Below are positions 1 through 8,100 of a stretch of 64,000 nt of DNA, piece by piece (the stretch's first letter is position 1; each line of letters starts with the position of its first letter). The translations under genes and the position numbers were made by a program. This stretch comes from DASYKT01 sp035995185 (GTDB taxonomy: Bacteria > Acidobacteriota > Blastocatellia > Pyrinomonadales > Pyrinomonadaceae), in assembly GCA_035995185.1 (NCBI GenBank), contig DASYKT010000005.1, forward strand, positions 1 to 64,000, read 5' to 3'. The notes below the pieces were generated by a model, which ran no database searches, was not told the DNA's origin, and saw only the letters and a list, made by a program, of their open reading frames with translations.

Positions 1-98
1 AGCTCGCCCTTTTCCACTTGCGAAACCACCCCCAACTTAAAAGCCAGTCCATAATCTCGCTGCGTTCGCTTAACTCTTTTATTAACTCTCGCTTCCAT
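1..98 (-). CDS. IS3-family transposase OrfA, N-terminal fragment (partial at window edge)
   Basis: Thirty-two codons are visible, starting at ATG 98 and running open to position 1. They include the stretch KRTQRDYGLAFKLGVVSQVE, which I recognise as the start of the helix-turn-helix OrfA of IS3-family transposases; this protein binds the element ends and is normally fused to OrfB by a -1 frameshift. An AAAGGCGA ribosome binding site lies about 8 bases upstream. The truncation is only the window boundary. The assignment is from memory of the family, so moderate confidence. Confidence 0.6.
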   Translation of the reverse strand, partial: MEARVNKRVKRTQRDYGLAFKLGVVSQVEKGE

Positions 99-139
99 AA
101 ATAAGTCGCCTTTCTGTCAACTCATTTCAGGACGAGACA
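1..139 (-). mobile_element. End of an IS3-family insertion sequence (runs off left edge)
   Basis: The left edge holds the upstream end of an insertion sequence whose transposase gene reads leftward out of the window. The likely tip on the minus strand begins TGTCTCGTCCTGAAATGAGT at position 139, in the style of IS3-family terminal repeats. The other end and the catalytic orfB lie outside the window, so the element type rests on the 32 visible residues of orfA. The exact tip is a guess because the partner inverted repeat cannot be seen. Confidence 0.5.
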
Positions 140-150
140 AAACATAAAAT

Positions 151-181
151 AAAAAAGACCGCCGGGTAGGCAGCCTTTTTT
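151..181. terminator. Rho-independent terminator, usable in both directions
   Basis: A GC-rich hairpin (GGCTGCC / GGCGGTC with two G-T pairs on the minus strand, loop about 5 bases) is flanked by six A on one side and six T on the other. It lies 68 bases past the stop of the minus-strand cohesin-like gene and probably terminates it. It also insulates that gene from the insertion sequence. Confidence 0.75.
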
Positions 182-248
182 GCCGGATCAATTTGATGAC
201 CGCGGCGAAGTGGAAAGAATTTTTCTAACCTGTCCTCGCCGATTTTAT

Positions 249-1214
249 TTAGAGAACATTCGTCAAGGTAGCAGTAGTTTTTCTTCCGTTCGTATACTTC
301 GTGCGGGAGGAAAAATCCAGGCTTCCCGTTTCTTCCGGTTGGACGTACTCATAGCCGTCTTTACCGCCGAGGATGCGAAAGCGCGCCACTTTTGTTCTGC
401 GCTCGGTAATGTCTCCGGTCGTGCCGTCAAAGAAATCGCGGACCGTGCCGAAAGAGATGTCTCCGTAAAGCGAACCGACATAATTTCCATTGCTGTAGAT
501 CATCATTGTCCAATAGCCGTTTGAGATCAAATCACAACCCGGCTGCGATCCGGCTACCGTGTCGTACGAAACCGACAGCGAAGCGGAGTTTATGTGATCG
601 TCGGAAGTCAAAACAAAACTTTTGCCGCGCGGGATCTCCCATCCGGTAAAACTTGACGGCACCCCGCTTATGTTTCTGGGAGCGATCCTGATCTGGCCAT
701 CCAGCACGGTGCTGCCGGGATTGCCTTCGTTGAACATAAAATTGGTGAAGCTCAGCGGCGAGGTACTTGCCGCCGGGCCGACCGCCACAAACTTGAAGTT
801 GAGCAAGGTCCCGGTTCCGGACAACGGATACGCGCCGTATACGACAACTTTCAAAAGCCCGGGCGTATTGGGATTGAACACGGCGCTCAGCCCGCTGCTG
901 ATAGTACCCGCGACTTCCACTGCGTTAGCTTGCGGCCGGATCACGGAAGGGTTGTAGTGCAGGTCGAACTGGTAAGCAATAATTCCCCGTCCGGTGGTGT
1001 CGGACACATTTAGCGAAACGTTAAATTCGCTTCCGACATCGACGGTGGTGGTCGGCGCGGTGACCGAGATAACGGTTTCCGTAGTAGAGAGATTTGCCTT
1101 ATCAAACAAAACAGATAGCGGCTGGTCGGATTTTTCTGTGAAGGTGAGCGATTGAGCTAGCGGGGTGCTAACCAATAGTGAGGCTACGATGATCAAAAAG
1201 ATCGTTTTTTTCAT
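249..1214 (-). CDS. Secreted cohesin-domain-like protein, 321 aa
   Basis: Residues 1-20 are a classical signal peptide (charged start, hydrophobic core, cut near SLVSTPLAQ), so the protein is exported. Residues about 47-180 read like a cohesin/type-I adhesion fold: a VDVGSEFNVSLNVSDT strand, a YQFDLHYNPSVIRPQ strand, and a late LLNFKFVAVGPA strand. In cellulosomes this fold binds dockerins. The remaining about 140 residues (GWEIPRGKSFVLTSDD to the end) are a second beta-rich domain I do not recognise. Start is ATG with AAGGAAAAC upstream. It is monocistronic, with a terminator downstream. No dockerin gene is visible, so a surface or matrix role is only inferred. Confidence 0.7.
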   Translation of the reverse strand: MKKTIFLIIVASLLVSTPLAQSLTFTEKSDQPLSVLFDKANLSTTETVISVTAPTTTVDVGSEFNVSLNVSDTTGRGIIAYQFDLHYNPSVIRPQANAVEVAGTISSGLSAVFNPNTPGLLKVVVYGAYPLSGTGTLLNFKFVAVGPAASTSPLSFTNFMFNEGNPGSTVLDGQIRIAPRNISGVPSSFTGWEIPRGKSFVLTSDDHINSASLSVSYDTVAGSQPGCDLISNGYWTMMIYSNGNYVGSLYGDISFGTVRDFFDGTTGDITERRTKVARFRILGGKDGYEYVQPEETGSLDFSSRTKYTNGRKTTATLTNVL

Positions 1215-1612
1215 TGTTGTTTTCCTTGTTTTGTACTGGTGGGGAACCGCAAAAAAAGCCGCGCGTCCGGGGCAGGAACTGCAACTGTCATACCAACAAT
1301 GTTAAATTCAGTTTATTAACACAAAAGCTTTTCTGTAAACGCTGTAAATAAAGGAGAAAAGTGCGCCAGATTTTATTCTCAGCCTGAGATGTGGCCCTTA
1401 AATGGTGCGTCTATCCCTTAACGGGTATTTTCTACCGGGGCGAAATGTCCGTTTTTTGACGCTCCTTTATCGCTGGCCAGGTTTACGGCAACTGTAAAAA
1501 CGATTTAGAAAATTTACCGGCACCCGCTTTGTTAACTTCCCCGCCCTCCGAAACGTTATAGAAATATTAAAACAGCTCAACTTACTCAAAACTTACTCAT
1601 TTGGGAGGACGT
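1215..1612. other. Divergent intergenic region, 398 bp, no gene seen
   Basis: This gap lies between the minus-strand cohesin-like gene and the plus-strand TPR-S41 gene and must hold promoters for both. I see AT-rich patches but no convincing -35/-10 pair and no reading frame with coding character. Confidence 0.5.
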
Positions 1613-3328
1613 ATGGTTCATTGTGGTTTTTTACTTAGATGTGCGGTCTTTTTGATGTTACTGGTGATGTGCGTGGGTTCGTGCCTCGCGCAGGAATCTC
1701 AAACGAAAATTTTTCTTGATCACCTTCGCCGCGGCGAGGAAAGGTCGGCCGCAAAACAATGGGCCGAAGCTATTCCTTTATGGAAAAAGGTCGTACAGAT
1801 AAATCCCGTCGAGGGCGAATTCTGGAATAAACTCGGCGAGGCCTATTACAACAACAAACAGTTCGCCGAAGCCATCCCGGCCTACAAGCAGGCGTTCGAA
1901 TTAGGGAACGGCCTCCCCTGGGAAACGGCCTATAACATCGCAAAGTGCTACGCCCGGGCGGGCGATAAAGAGCAGGCGCTGCGATGGCTGGAAAAATCTT
2001 TTGCGATGGGGTTCCAGTCGTTGACGCAGGCGCAGGCCGATCCCGATTTCGGGTCCGTCAAAAACGAGCCGCGTTTTCGCGCTTTGACGGTTTTCGAAGA
2101 TACGAGCAAAATGTCGCGCGTCGAAGGTTGGCGATACGACCTGCAAATTCTCTCGCGCGAAGTAAAACGACGGCGCTACTACCCGTTCAAAGATATTTCC
2201 GAGACGGAATTTGACAGAAATGTAAAGGAGATCTCTGCCGCCGTCCCAAAGCTCACCGATATGCAGATCGTCGTTGAAATGATGAAACTCATGCGCAAGG
2301 TCGGAGACGGGCATACGATGTTATATGCCTTCTGGGAGCGCCCCGAATTTCTTCAAACAATACCGGTCGATATGCTTTTCTTTCGCGAAGGGCTGTTCAT
2401 CACAGCGGCCGATTCGCGTTACACGGACCTGCTTGGCGCACAGGTGCTTCGTTTCGGCAGCCGCACCATAGACGAGACGATGAAAGAGATCGATCCGATA
2501 TTAAACCGCGACAACGAAAGAGGCCCGCGCATAATGGGATTGATGCGGCTGCGCGAACTTCCGCTGATGCACGCGCTCGGCATTATCCCCGATCCCGATA
2601 AAGTCTCTCTAACCATTCGCGATATGCAGGGCAAGATCCGCACCGTGGAATTACCTGGCGATTCAGGCGTGGCTACCAGAAAACTTTGGGACGGCTTGCC
2701 GCCGAATTGGAAAGCGCTGCATGACACGCTGCCGGGTCCGCTTCCGATCTATTTGAAAAATAATAACCGGGACTACCGGTTTGAATTTATCCCCGAAACC
2801 AAAACGGTCTATTTTCAATTCAACCATGTGCGCGATGATCCGCAGGAGCCGTTTTCGGAATTTTGCGATCGTCTCTTTAAATACATCAACGAACACGAAG
2901 TCGACCGCCTGGTCATCGATCTGCGGTGGAATCCGGGTGGTGACACCGGTCTCACGCCGCCTCTTATCCGGGCGCTTATTCGCAGCGATAAGATCAATGT
3001 GCGCGGAAAACTGTTTGTCATCATCGGCCGCCGCACATATTCCGCCGCGCAAAATGTCGCTACTTATATTGAACGCAACACAAACGCGATCTTTGTCGGC
3101 GAACCGACCAATTCCAGCCCGAATTTTATCGGTGAAGACGACGCTTTTGAGCTTCCCTACAGCAAGATCATGGCCAACGCGTCCGCATATTATTGGCAGA
3201 GTTCGTGGCCCTTTGACTATCGCACGTGGATCGCTCCTCTTTTGTATGTACCGCCCGGTTTTGAGGATTACCGGACAAATCGCGATCCCGCGATGGAGGC
3301 CATCCTTTCTTATAAGACAGGTCCGTAA
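1613..3328 (+). CDS. Exported TPR protein with C-terminal S41-peptidase-like domain, 571 aa
   Basis: The start is taken at ATG 1613 because GGGAGGAC sits immediately upstream; a TTG 12 bases earlier would be inside that ribosome binding site. Residues 1-27 form a signal peptide ending at SCLAQ. Residues about 30-150 contain TPR units (WNKLGEAYYNNKQFAEAIPA is one). The C-terminal half matches the S41 (C-terminal processing/tricorn) fold: VIDLRWNPGGDTG is the typical strand-loop and RRTYSAAQNVA carries the expected serine, followed by FVGEPTNSSPN. S41 enzymes cleave proteins in the periplasm using Ser and Lys; I could not assign the Lys, so an active protease is likely but not certain. A small membrane protein gene follows after 33 bases. 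Confidence 0.75.
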   Translation: MVHCGFLLRCAVFLMLLVMCVGSCLAQESQTKIFLDHLRRGEERSAAKQWAEAIPLWKKVVQINPVEGEFWNKLGEAYYNNKQFAEAIPAYKQAFELGNGLPWETAYNIAKCYARAGDKEQALRWLEKSFAMGFQSLTQAQADPDFGSVKNEPRFRALTVFEDTSKMSRVEGWRYDLQILSREVKRRRYYPFKDISETEFDRNVKEISAAVPKLTDMQIVVEMMKLMRKVGDGHTMLYAFWERPEFLQTIPVDMLFFREGLFITAADSRYTDLLGAQVLRFGSRTIDETMKEIDPILNRDNERGPRIMGLMRLRELPLMHALGIIPDPDKVSLTIRDMQGKIRTVELPGDSGVATRKLWDGLPPNWKALHDTLPGPLPIYLKNNNRDYRFEFIPETKTVYFQFNHVRDDPQEPFSEFCDRLFKYINEHEVDRLVIDLRWNPGGDTGLTPPLIRALIRSDKINVRGKLFVIIGRRTYSAAQNVATYIERNTNAIFVGEPTNSSPNFIGEDDAFELPYSKIMANASAYYWQSSWPFDYRTWIAPLLYVPPGFEDYRTNRDPAMEAILSYKTGP

Positions 3329-3361
3329 AATTTTGCGGTTTCCTGTTTCAGGAGAAGTTAT

Positions 3362-3859
3362 ATGATGCCGACAATACAAATGGAATTGGTGCCGATCGTG
3401 GTCATACCCAGTCTTTGCCTGATGGTCGGGTGGCTGGCCTGGGTAGCGACGCGGACCCGGTATCTTCAAACCAAAAATCAGATCGAGCTTAATAACCGGC
3501 TGGTTGGCAGCATCAGTTCGGCGCAGGACATTTTGCTGCTTGCGAAAACCAAAGAGGGCCTGCGGTTACTAGAAACAATCTCCGCCGAGCGCCCCACCAC
3601 CCGGGAAGAGATCGTCCGTTCCGTCAGAAGGGGAATAATTTTCATCATGGTCGGCGTGGGGGGCCTTTTACTGCGCGTGATATTCCCGGAAGGTTACGGA
3701 GTTTTCATTGTCGCCAGCGTTTTGGTCGGCATGGTCGGCGTGGGCACATTGGTTTCATCTTTCGTCGTTTTCCGTATGTCCAGATCCTGGGGCCTGCTTC
3801 CGCCGGCTGAGCAGCACACGCTCGACAGCGGCATAACTCCGCGGAGTTTATTCAAATAA
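3362..3859 (+). CDS. Hypothetical membrane protein, 165 aa
   Basis: It begins with ATG 3362 behind CAGGAGAAG. One hydrophobic helix lies at about residues 8-27 and two more at about 82-102 and 108-130, with a charged segment between. I recognise no catalytic motif. It sits 33 bases after the TPR-S41 gene and 32 bases before the ECF sigma gene, in the same direction, so the four genes from 1613 to 4876 may be one transcript. Role unknown. Confidence 0.6.
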   Translation: MMPTIQMELVPIVVIPSLCLMVGWLAWVATRTRYLQTKNQIELNNRLVGSISSAQDILLLAKTKEGLRLLETISAERPTTREEIVRSVRRGIIFIMVGVGGLLLRVIFPEGYGVFIVASVLVGMVGVGTLVSSFVVFRMSRSWGLLPPAEQHTLDSGITPRSLFK

Positions 3860-3891
3860 GAGATCTGAAAGGCCAGTCGGAAGTTCCGCCA

Positions 3892-4377
3892 ATGGACGAA
3901 CTGACATTCGAGATTTTTTACCGGAAGACGGCACGGCAGTTGTGGCTGTACGTTCACCGGGTGTCGCTTGACCCGGCCCTGACCGATGATATTTTACAGG
4001 AAGCTTATTTCCGGCTTCTTCGCGCACCTTTAAAAAGCATGGACGATGCGCAAACAAGATCGTATTTGTACCGGATCGCCACCAACCTGTTAAAAGATCA
4101 CTGGCGTAAACAAAAGCGCGAACAAAAGACGCTGGCCGAAAATGATCGACAGGCATTTGTGACGGTAGATCATGCACAGCGTCAGGATATCGAAGCGGCG
4201 TTTGAAAAGTTGAATCAGAACGAGCGTTCATTGCTTTGGTTGGCCTATGTAGAAGGGATCCTGCACCGCGAGATCGCTCAGATACTAAACTTAAGCGAGC
4301 GCAGCATCCGTGTTTTGCTTTTTCGGGCGAGACGCAAAATGGCCGGCATCCTCCGCAAGGAAGATCGGGACACATAA
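3892..4377 (+). CDS. ECF-type RNA polymerase sigma factor, 161 aa
   Basis: Region 2 is clear (DDILQEAYFRLLRAP followed by RSYLYRIATNLLKDHWRKQK), as is region 4 with its helix-turn-helix (EGILHREIAQILNLSERSIR then LLFRARRKM). There is no region 3, as expected for the ECF class. The length is typical. The next gene, 10 bases downstream, encodes a zinc-type anti-sigma factor, so the pair forms a standard sigma/anti-sigma unit responding to an envelope or redox signal. The target promoters are unknown; the long RHS gene downstream is a possible target by position only. Confidence 0.85.
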   Translation: MDELTFEIFYRKTARQLWLYVHRVSLDPALTDDILQEAYFRLLRAPLKSMDDAQTRSYLYRIATNLLKDHWRKQKREQKTLAENDRQAFVTVDHAQRQDIEAAFEKLNQNERSLLWLAYVEGILHREIAQILNLSERSIRVLLFRARRKMAGILRKEDRDT

Positions 4378-4387
4378 AGGTAATTTT

Positions 4388-4876
4388 ATGGACAGTTCAA
4401 TATGCATATATGAAAGTAAGGTCACGGAGAGCACGCTCTCCGGACAGTGGAATGATGAGCTGCAGGAGCATGTCAAAGACTGTCTCGTCTGCCGTGATAT
4501 CGTCGCGGTATCGGAAGGCTTGAATACACTTGCCGCAGCCACGGAACCTACAGCTTTACCTAATGCTTCTTACATTTGGCATAAGGCGCAGATGCTCGCG
4601 CGGCAGGCTGCGGAAAAACGCGGAAAGCGCATGGTTTCCGTTATTTGGGCCGCGACCTGTTTGATCTTTCCTTCCGCGCTGGTGGGATGGATGATTTTTA
4701 ATAGGCAGGAAATGCAAAGCGAGATGGGAAGTTTCAGGGCCGTTGCCACCGATCTCAGCTCGAATGCGATATCCGCCGCGCCGCTGCTTGTCTGCCTGAC
4801 GATAGCTTTATTTGCGATCAATAGCGTGCTCACTGTGCGAGCATTCCGGTCCGGGCGCAAGTTCGATAAGAAATAA
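4388..4876 (+). CDS. Membrane anti-sigma factor with ZAS-type motif, 162 aa
   Basis: The start at ATG 4388 is chosen because it follows the sigma stop by 10 bases; frames extending upstream overlap the sigma gene. Residues about 29-36 read HVKDCLVC, which fits the H-x3-C-x2-C zinc-binding core of ZAS anti-sigma factors. Two hydrophobic helices follow (about 77-96 and 122-143). The family holds its ECF sigma at the membrane until a signal releases it. Pairing with the preceding sigma gene is the main support. Confidence 0.75.
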   Translation: MDSSICIYESKVTESTLSGQWNDELQEHVKDCLVCRDIVAVSEGLNTLAAATEPTALPNASYIWHKAQMLARQAAEKRGKRMVSVIWAATCLIFPSALVGWMIFNRQEMQSEMGSFRAVATDLSSNAISAAPLLVCLTIALFAINSVLTVRAFRSGRKFDKK

Positions 4877-5191
4877 CAATTGCACTCTACGGTTTCACTT
4901 ATATCGGCCCGATAAATTTTGCTTGAGCTGCCTGGGCCGCGATCGCCTCACCCGGACATTCTCTCCCTCCGCCAATCCCGAAATTTTTCTCCTAATAAAA
5001 TTTAAGATTAATTAATAACGATTTATTTTTTTTAAGGACTTTGTAAGACGCCCTGCCCTAAACTCTGCCTAACCGAAATTATCTAAATTTGTAAATCTGC
5101 CGAATCTTAAAAAAGTTAAAAAAGTCATAGGGCAAAAGTTCACCAGATAGGTAAGCATGGGTCAGTCTAACAACCATAAAAGAGGAGAAGT
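4877..5191 (+). other. Long AT-rich leader before the RHS gene, 315 bp
   Basis: No gene is seen. The stretch becomes very AT-rich at about 4995-5035 and ends in the ribosome binding site AGAGGAGAAG before ATG 5192. It must hold the RHS promoter if that gene is not read through from the sigma operon. The three-copy promoter-like element found at 14.9-18.3 kb is absent here. Confidence 0.45.
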
Positions 5192-8100
5192 ATGCCTAAA
5201 AAGAATAAGCCTTTGAGCAAATCCGGTGACAGAAGATCGATATTCCTAAAGATCACATCTGTCTTTTTGATAATTTCTATGCTGGTAGTATCCACACCGG
5301 CAGCGCCCGCCGTAACCCCCGGGCTGATCAGCGGATGGTATCAGGACCTTCGTTTTTCATTTTCACACAGCTTACTAGCGGCGGTTCTCACGCCGGGAGC
5401 CGGCCGGGCAGTTATTAAAAACGAAGCCCCTAAACTGGACAATATATCTGAGATCCAAATATTTCCCGGTTCGGTCACGCTGGTACAGGGCCAGCAGATG
5501 GCATTTTCGGCCGTCGGTTACGACGCCAAAAAACAGCCGCTGAGCGGGATCAAATTTTCCTGGACGTCAAAAGACACGGAGCACGATCTTGCAGTGCGGC
5601 AGATGGTCGATTCCGTATTCAAGGCCAAAAGCCCCGGCACCTTTATGGTGACGGCGGAATATAACGGGATCAGCGGTTCGGTAACGGTTACCGTCACCCC
5701 TTCAAAGGCTCCCCCGCGTGAAAAAGCGCATCTTTCCGAGCTGCCGCAGCGCAAGATATCTTCGCGTGACCAGGTCAGCGCGGCCGGCAAAGGCGGCCCC
5801 GCGCCCGAGAGCGTCCCCGGAGAGTGGGGCGATGGTAACTACCCGTCTTCGGACGATCCGGGCAATCTTCCGGGCGATCCTCCGGGACATCCCGTCGACG
5901 ACGGCGCCGGCAACGGAAACTTCAGTTTTTCAGCGCCGCTTACTTCACTTCCGGGCCGCGGCATCGACGTGAGTTTGAATATGACCTACAACTCGCGCCT
6001 CTGGAACAAATCGGCGGTAGGGGGAGCGGGCACGCACGAAATGACCTATGACATCGATCACGGGTTCCCCGCGCCGGGTTGGTCGCTCGGCTTCGGCAAA
6101 ATGGTGGACCTCGGCGCCAGCAACGGCAGCATGCTGATCGACGCCGATGGGACCAGGCACGCTTTTTCGGGCCAGGTGAATTTCGGCGGCAGCACCGCTT
6201 ATTTCAGCGGCCAAACCGCCGACGGTACTTTCATCGATTACAGCAGCGTCAGGTCCGCTACCAACGGGATCATCGAAGCATACGCATGGATGTCCAACGG
6301 GACCTTTATCAGTTACGGCGCGCTGGGAAGCGGTGCGGTCTACCCGGTGTTCATCACCGATCCTAACGGCAACAACATGATGGTGACCTATAAAAATAAC
6401 CAGGGGCCGGAGATCGAGACGATAACCGACACCATGGGAAGGGTTATTACTTTTAATTACGATTCTTTAGGCAGGCTGATCAGCATCCAGGCCCCGCGCA
6501 TGCTGAATCAGGGTTCTCAATATGGCCAGGGCACGACCCGCACGGTAGCGATGTTTCACTATCGCGAGCTGACGCTTGGCTACTCATTCGCCAACGGATA
6601 TATCCCGGTCGTGAGAGATTCGACGCCGTGGGCGCTGGATTCGATCTATTATCCGGCCAACCAAACCGGTTACTGGTTCGGCGGCGCCGATCCCAACGGT
6701 TCGGATTATTCCGGCTACTATTCTTCGTACGGAATGCTGACCAAATTCACCCGCCAGCGAGGAATGAGTTGGCAAACGGGTTCCGAAACACAAGGCGTCA
6801 TCAACTCCGGACAGATGTCCAAACAATCCGAATACAACTATCCCCTGACCACCGCCAATCAATCGCCCCGGACGGACGGCGTAAATCTCACCGATGCGCC
6901 GAAATACACCACCATGTCCGAAAACTACGACGGTATGGATAACGGGCCGGCGGTCACTACTTATAATATTCAACAAAATAGCACTCCCAGAGTCACGACC
7001 GTGACCCGCCCCAATGGAACTGTCAGCAAACAATATTCCTACAATCATGCGGGCTTTTTCGAAGACGGTTTGGTCTATCAGGATGAAACCTATGTTCCCG
7101 ATGTCAACAATAATCTGCAGCTGGTGGCCAAATCGATCGTCAGCTGGCAGGAAGGCGCTTACCATACGCCGCGGCCTACCCAGACCGATTCTTATGATGA
7201 GCTGAACCTCAAAACGACCACCACATACGATTACACCGGCGGAAACTTTAACCAGGCCCTCAAATCGTGTGAATACGACAATGCCGGGGTCAAACTGCGC
7301 TGCACGTTGACCGAATATGAGAACGGCACGCCTTACATAGGCGGCCTCATAAACGGCATCTACTACGCGGGCAGGCACGTTTTCAACCTGGTAAAAGCCA
7401 CCGGGACCGAAAACCCGGACGGCTCCAAAGCGAGTTGGACGGCTTATGAATATGACAACTACCAGGCCAACCCGCTGGTGAACACTCCGGGAGTGATCTA
7501 TCACGATCCCAGGTTCGATCCCTATACGACGCTGCTGCAGGACGGGGAGTGTACCAACTGGGTGCCTTATGAATGCGGAGCTCCGCCTTACGATCCGATA
7601 ACCTGCTACTACTGCGACCAGTGGGAACAGATCAGTGTGTTCGACCCGGGCACGAATGCCAGGGGTAACATAACCAAAGTTACAACCTATTCCAATGCGG
7701 CCGCTCTAACGGGCGCGTCGGAGGAAACGCGAACCTACGACATCACGGGTAATCTGCGGACGGAATCTACTTCCTGTTGCCAGTTGACCAGTTACGATTA
7801 CTCTACCGCTAATCAATATGCTTACCCGGAATCGTCAACCCGCGGGGCGGGGGACCCGAATGCGGCCGCCAACCGGATAATGACTTCCACGGTCTACTCC
7901 TATCAAACTGGATTGACCCTTCAGGAGACCGATGCCAACGGGAATCAATCAACCCTGAAATATCACCCGGACGCCTTGCGGGCGACAATTAAATACGCCG
8001 CAACCGGCTCAACGACGTTTTTTTCCTACAACGACACCGCCATGACGGTCACGGAAGAGACGCTAGATGTCAGCTCAGCTTCAACCGGCAAGACCATCAA

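Noticed and set aside
6584..7504. Long minus-strand reading frame (306 codons) opposite the RHS gene
   Set aside because: It is a shadow of the repeat coding frame, with no ribosome binding site and no domain resemblance.
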